A stretch of 64,000 nucleotides of DNA, from positions 36,553,579-36,617,578 of the forward strand of contig OU342638.1 in the NCBI GenBank assembly GCA_910589415.1. Direction: 5' to 3'. Shown here piece by piece: positions 60,313 to 64,000 of this stretch. Position numbers and translations under genes: made by a program. How positions within the stretch are numbered: position 1 is the stretch's first letter; the number at the start of each line of letters is the position of its first letter. The notes below the pieces were generated by a model. The model worked only from the letters and a program-made list of their open reading frames with translations, was not told the origin of the DNA and made no database searches. The stretch is from Malachius bipustulatus. Taxonomy: Eukaryota; Arthropoda; Insecta; Coleoptera; Melyridae.

Positions 60313-61597
60313 TCACAAGGGGCTCGTGGCGGTGACTTTGTCGAGTTGTTTTTTCATCTCCTCCAGTTTGTCGATGTCGTGCTGGGACGAGTCGACCCTG
60401 AAGACCACCAGGGAGTGGTAAAAGTGGACGGCGAACATCACCAGGATGATCAGCACCGGTATGACGATCGTGGTCGCTCCGATCGCGGCCGGGAACGACG
60501 TGTCCCAGAACTTGACCCAGCAGAGGATCGCCACCTCGACCAGGAACAGGAACAAGCCTGGAAAAGCGAGGAGAGACGTTATGATCGGTGCGAGCGTTCG
60601 GACGGGGACATCTCACCTAGGACCGTGGAGAAAGCCCAGGCGATTTCGATGTAGCCCTTCATCCTTTCGTGGGGGCTCTCCGAGACCATCTCGCAGATGT
60701 CCAGCTTGGCGATTGCGTCGATGTTCGGTAGGATGTACGTTGAGATCATGAGGGCGAAAATGTGAACGGACACCAGAACCGTCGTGCAGACGGCGAACAT
60801 CACGAACAACCATTCCGGCACTTCTGTCGGCTCGTTGATTTGCAACTCCACCTGAAAGTTTATAAATCGATTAAGCCCGATTCCTTTTTTCTGGTTATAA
60901 TCGCCAAAATTACCATAGCGACCATCGCGAAACCGGATAACAACTCAGAAGTGGTCGATGTTGCCTTCAACTTGGCCCTGGACATGTGAAGACGTCTCCA
61001 GGAGAGCTCCTCCTCGGAATTCCTATAGAAAGACTTCTTCGGATGCTCGGGTTCCTGGTAACATCGACAGCAGCATCTACAAGAACTGGCAGAAGACTCT
61101 TCATCGTTCAACACCAATTTCGGCTGTAATGTACGAATAATCAACACCAAGAGTGATTGGTCAGGAGGAGAAAAAAAACAAACCTTGATTGGTGGATAAA
61201 ACCGGAACCCATTTGGCGGAGTGGAAGCGTTGCTGGAGTTGCAAGAAAATGGCGGTGAGCGTTCTCGGGATATCGATACCTCACTGATCGGTACCGTTAG
61301 TCTTGAGAACGATTGTTCCATGTTGATGCGGCTCTTGAAGCTGTCTGGCTGTAACGATCTCGGTCGAAGCATCTCGACCGTCCTGATGTGACTCTAGAAA
61401 ATAAAAAGAAGAATTATTTTAAGAAAAAATAGTTACGATGAGATGTATCGTACCCAACTACTGGCACCGCTGAGTCGATTCGGGGTCTGCAGGTGCAGTA
61501 GATCCGACGAAGTGTGGTGGCGTCTCAGGCGTTTGTGGAGGCTTTTCGGTACCACTGGGAAGTCGACTTGCGTTGCTTGGTCGTAGCGCGTTTTCAT
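60313..61597 (-). CDS. Orai: Orai calcium-release-activated channel subunit, divergent
   Basis: Five coding exons on the minus strand: 61597-61454, 61393-61184, 61123-60914, 60851-60617 and 60557-60313. All phases fit, giving 347 residues. Four transmembrane helices of the Orai family are clear: TM1 [14 protein letters not shown]2 [16 protein letters not shown], the ESPHERM loop, TM3 [15 protein letters not shown] and TM4 [17 protein letters not shown]. The pore Glu of the selectivity filter (human E106) is Glu190, and the TM3 Glu (human E190) is Glu274. Orai forms the plasma-membrane store-operated Ca2+ channel gated by STIM. Unusual: human Arg91 (Lys in fly) is Thr175, Ala94 is Glu178, Asp110 is Asn194, and the hinge LVSHK is LVVFR (316-320). 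A Cys cluster (133-139) precedes TM1. An acceptor abuts the ATG, so an upstream leader exon exists. Confidence 0.93.
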
Positions 61598-63137
61598 TTC
61601 TGGAAAATGATTTAATAATCGATTTGTTCGAAGTCGATCAAACGTAGTTAGTAGTTACACGAGCAAGTAAATCGCGGAATCGTCATGTTAATGCTAGTCC
61701 TAAGTTATAATCGGTCATACTTGACTTGTTTCCTGATTGTTGTTATTATGTCGGTATGATCATCGACTACTGGTTGTGAGGAAATGTTTTTTTTTCATTT
61801 CCTCCAACCCCCCTGGCCTGGTGATCTCTAGAATTTTCCCTCCCCCTTTTTCTTGGTAGGACCCTTTTTTGTTGTGTGTGTCGTCTTGTAGCACCCAGTG
61901 GTTCGTAAAGATGGGGTCGCAGAGATTTTGTTGAGAATGGGAAATAAAACAACGTAATTTCAAAACACCTAATTTACTGCCTTTTCCTAATTTAATTATT
62001 TACAATTCAAAATGATTATGAAATTCTAAGTTATTTATTTACAATTTTATTTAATTATTCAATTTATTTAATTCATTTCTTCAAGATTAAAAATTCTAAT
62101 TTTATGTTGGTACAACCTGTTACCTGCAGTTCAAATACAACCCAGTCGATTTATGATTGTTTGTGTGAATTGGGTCTGGTGCCTGGAGTTGGTTTATGAG
62201 CCTATTGTTGTCCCTTTACATTGCTTGCACCATGCACTCTCACTTTCTTACCCCCTGGTGTTGAAGCGTTATTCGTTGTAGAAGCGAGGTTGTCAGCTTG
62301 TGACAGTTGTAGGATATCAGAGTGTTATTTTATCCTCCCGAGCTAATAAGATGCAGCAAGGCGTTATAGCCAGGTGCTTCGATCTTTGCCTGTTTGAAGA
62401 TTGGAAGGCGGTTTAATCCGCACTTCCCGATGTGTTTCGATTGGTATCCTTACGACAGGATGGGTGGCGGTGGCTAATTAGATGACTGTTTAGTAATTCA
62501 AATACAGAGGCAAGACCGCGAATCTCCCGGACCTGTTTCTGTACTGAGATAACGATTCTTGACCGAAAAGCCAATACACAGACCCTTCTCAACCCTAAGA
62601 GAATGCCATACACGTACTTTGAACGTGCCGTATTTTCTTGCATACCCTGCTGGCCATGGGACAAGACGGACTCCGCTCAGTATATTTTCCCCTATTATAA
62701 TGTGTGTGTGTGTGTAGAGAGAAAGGATGCACCAACTTCGTGGTAGTCCTGTTATCGGTACAAGGTCAATTTCGAACTTATGATTTTCGGTACAATTTCA
62801 TTGTGAAATTGTTTGATTGTCTTGTTTCTGTATTGCCTCACTCGACAGTACATCTAAAAAATTCCCAATCAAATTACTAGCTCGTGATAATAAAAAGTAC
62901 CCTGATTTCCTTAATTTCTCGAATGCTCAAATTTTGTGGATTTCGTGGATTTGAAAATGAATTGAATATTTTTCAATTCGTTTGAATTTTTCTGAATTTT
63001 GATTTGATTTATTTCTTTGTGAATTTTGAGACTTTTGACTTTTCTAAAATTTTAAAAACCCTTCCTTTATTTAAAAGTTGTCGTGAAAATTTCGGAGACT
63101 TTTTCTTATGAATCAAAGAATAATTTAAAAGTCGGGG
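61598..63137. other. intergenic region between Orai and the small AT-hook-like gene
   Basis: No gene is recognised with confidence. A TG microsatellite lies at about 62701-62714. A minus-strand open frame of 83 codons (62664-62413) has no recognisable domain. Part of the 5' leader of Orai should lie near 61650-61760. Confidence 0.4.
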
Positions 63138-63562
63138 TTAAGTATTTGAACTACTGATATCGTCGTACGTCTGGCTCCTCAAGAACGCAGTCTGGATACC
63201 TGAGACAAAACGAGAAAATTTTCAGAGGCAGTAAACTTATAAAGATCAATCTAAGCTTTTTAATTACAAAATTTGAAATTCTGAAAATTTACTTCACCTG
63301 TAGAATTGATGGCCCCTTGGGTTAACAGGGCGACAGGTTCCGGTTCCTCTAGGGCATCGTCGTAGTAGAGGTGGCTAGGTGCTGCAATTGGACTCGGGTC
63401 GGCTATGGCGGGCGGCATGGCAACAGCGTGCTCGATTCTAGCTGGACGGCCTCGTGTTGACTTCCGGACAATGGGGACGACTGGCGGTATTTTCAACTTG
63501 CGTACTTTCTGCGTAACTGACTTGCTGGGCACGGGCTGCGGCTTTAGTGGTTTTCGTGGCAT
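63138..63562 (-). CDS. small basic protein with AT-hook-like motif (hypothetical)
   Basis: Predicted from two exons on the minus strand, 63562-63298 and 63199-63138, joined through a 98-bp GT-AG intron with consistent phase. The product is 108 residues. The start MPRKPLKPQPVP has a good AAAAATGCC context. The N-terminal half is Lys/Arg/Pro-rich and holds STRGRPAR (residues 35-42), whose RGRP core is that of an AT-hook DNA-binding motif. An acidic EEPEP segment and a polar tail follow. I do not recognise a family. A well-placed TATA box and initiator lie upstream, which supports transcription. It could instead be part of an unrecognised mobile element. Confidence 0.45.
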
Positions 63563-63576
63563 TTTTGGAACGAGTA

Positions 63577-63745
63577 GGTTAGGCAAGATTTCCGGGCAAT
63601 TTCTTCAACCAGAAAGGGTTAGGTAGGATTTCCGGGCAATTTCTTCAACCAGAAAGGGTTAGGTAATATTTCCGGGCAATTTCTTCAACCAGAAAGGGTT
63701 AGGTAATATTTCCGGGCAATTTCTTCAACCAGAAAGGGTTAGGCA
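63577..63745. repeat. four 40-bp tandem repeats in a predicted 5' leader
   Basis: Units start GGTTAGG at 63577, 63617, 63657 and 63697, with a partial copy at 63737. The 40-bp period is exact; copies differ at only a few positions after GGTTAGG. The block lies between the predicted transcription start and the ATG of the small AT-hook-like gene. Confidence 0.95.
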
Positions 63746-63779
63746 AAGGAGTAGTCTACGATCAGGAAGCTGAATCAAG

Positions 63780-63816
63780 ACTGACTTTCGCGCTGAGATC
63801 TCTGCCTGTATTTATA
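63780..63816 (-). promoter_or_regulatory. TATA box plus initiator of the small AT-hook-like gene
   Basis: On the minus strand TATAAATA (63816-63809) is followed, about 32 bases on, by TCAGT (63784-63780), a standard arthropod initiator. The spacing is what a TATA-Inr promoter needs. Predicted only. Confidence 0.5.
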
Positions 63817-64000
63817 GTAGACGGTCCACCCTTGTCTTCGTGGTCTATTGTGTCTATTTAGGTCAGCGCTTTCACCCTTCGTTCCTTTATCCAATGACTC
63901 GTTATGGCAGATTTCCCTGCTTTCCTCTTGTGTTAACTAAATGGTGGATATGTCATTTGATTAAACTGCTTTTCCTTTATATGGGACAATTTTAGTCGTG
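63817..64000. other. unassigned sequence at window edge
   Basis: Nothing is recognised beyond upstream flank of the predicted TATA promoter. Confidence 0.4.

Noticed and set aside
62413..62664. 83-codon minus-strand frame between Orai and the small AT-hook-like gene
   Set aside because: No domain, no splice partner found; probably chance.
63577..63745. GGTTAGG in the 40-bp repeats as possible insect telomeric (TTAGG) sequence
   Set aside because: Only one TTAGG per 40-bp unit; telomeric DNA would be uninterrupted TTAGG repeats.

Overview
The window is nuclear DNA from an insect, probably a beetle. This follows from AT-rich sequence with short GT-AG introns, two CYP6-type P450 genes, a short secreted PGRP, a DUF1091 secreted protein, an Orai channel, coronin, a forked/espin-like gene, and much intronic satellite DNA. 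The beetle placement is inference; the insect placement is firm. Exon boundaries below were read from the sequence: frames were joined through GT-AG sites and phases checked by exon length.

Layout. 1-1330: 272-bp tandem array. 1778-3404 and 5980-7621 (both -): tandem CYP6-type P450 paralogues with identical intron positions. 8041-11020: a second array of the same repeat family. 12061-20757 (+): coronin, whose 6-kb first intron holds two more arrays. 21892-22690 (-): DUF1091-type secreted protein. 24058-25158 (-): TMEM134 homologue. 26001-31821: large foldback-type mobile element with 1.7-1.8 kb inverted arms built partly of palindromic 20-bp units, interrupted by a 5'-truncated LINE. 33917-39322 (-): nine-exon forked/espin-like actin-bundler gene with a 133-bp tandem array in an intron. 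40740-43870 and 45020-46900: two further arrays. 47126-50948 (-): catalytic-type PGRP whose intron and upstream flank carry the same satellite in opposite orientations. 55630-59707 (+): trichoplein, with an array in intron 1. 60313-61597 (-): divergent Orai. 63138-63562 (-): small AT-hook-like gene with a TATA promoter and a 5' leader of 40-bp repeats.

The genes look unrelated in function (detoxification, actin and cilium structure, immunity, calcium entry); nothing suggests an operon-like system. The most unusual property is the repeat landscape. Several arrays with different unit lengths (about 202-272 bp) and otherwise different sequence share a short core word, roughly AAAGCNNNCCATACACT or its reverse complement, two or three times per unit. 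Separately, a 20-bp word containing a perfect CRE (TGACGTCA) recurs at six places, often near promoters. The Orai gene has lost the basic residue below the pore and the hinge (nexus) sequence conserved in fly and human Orai.
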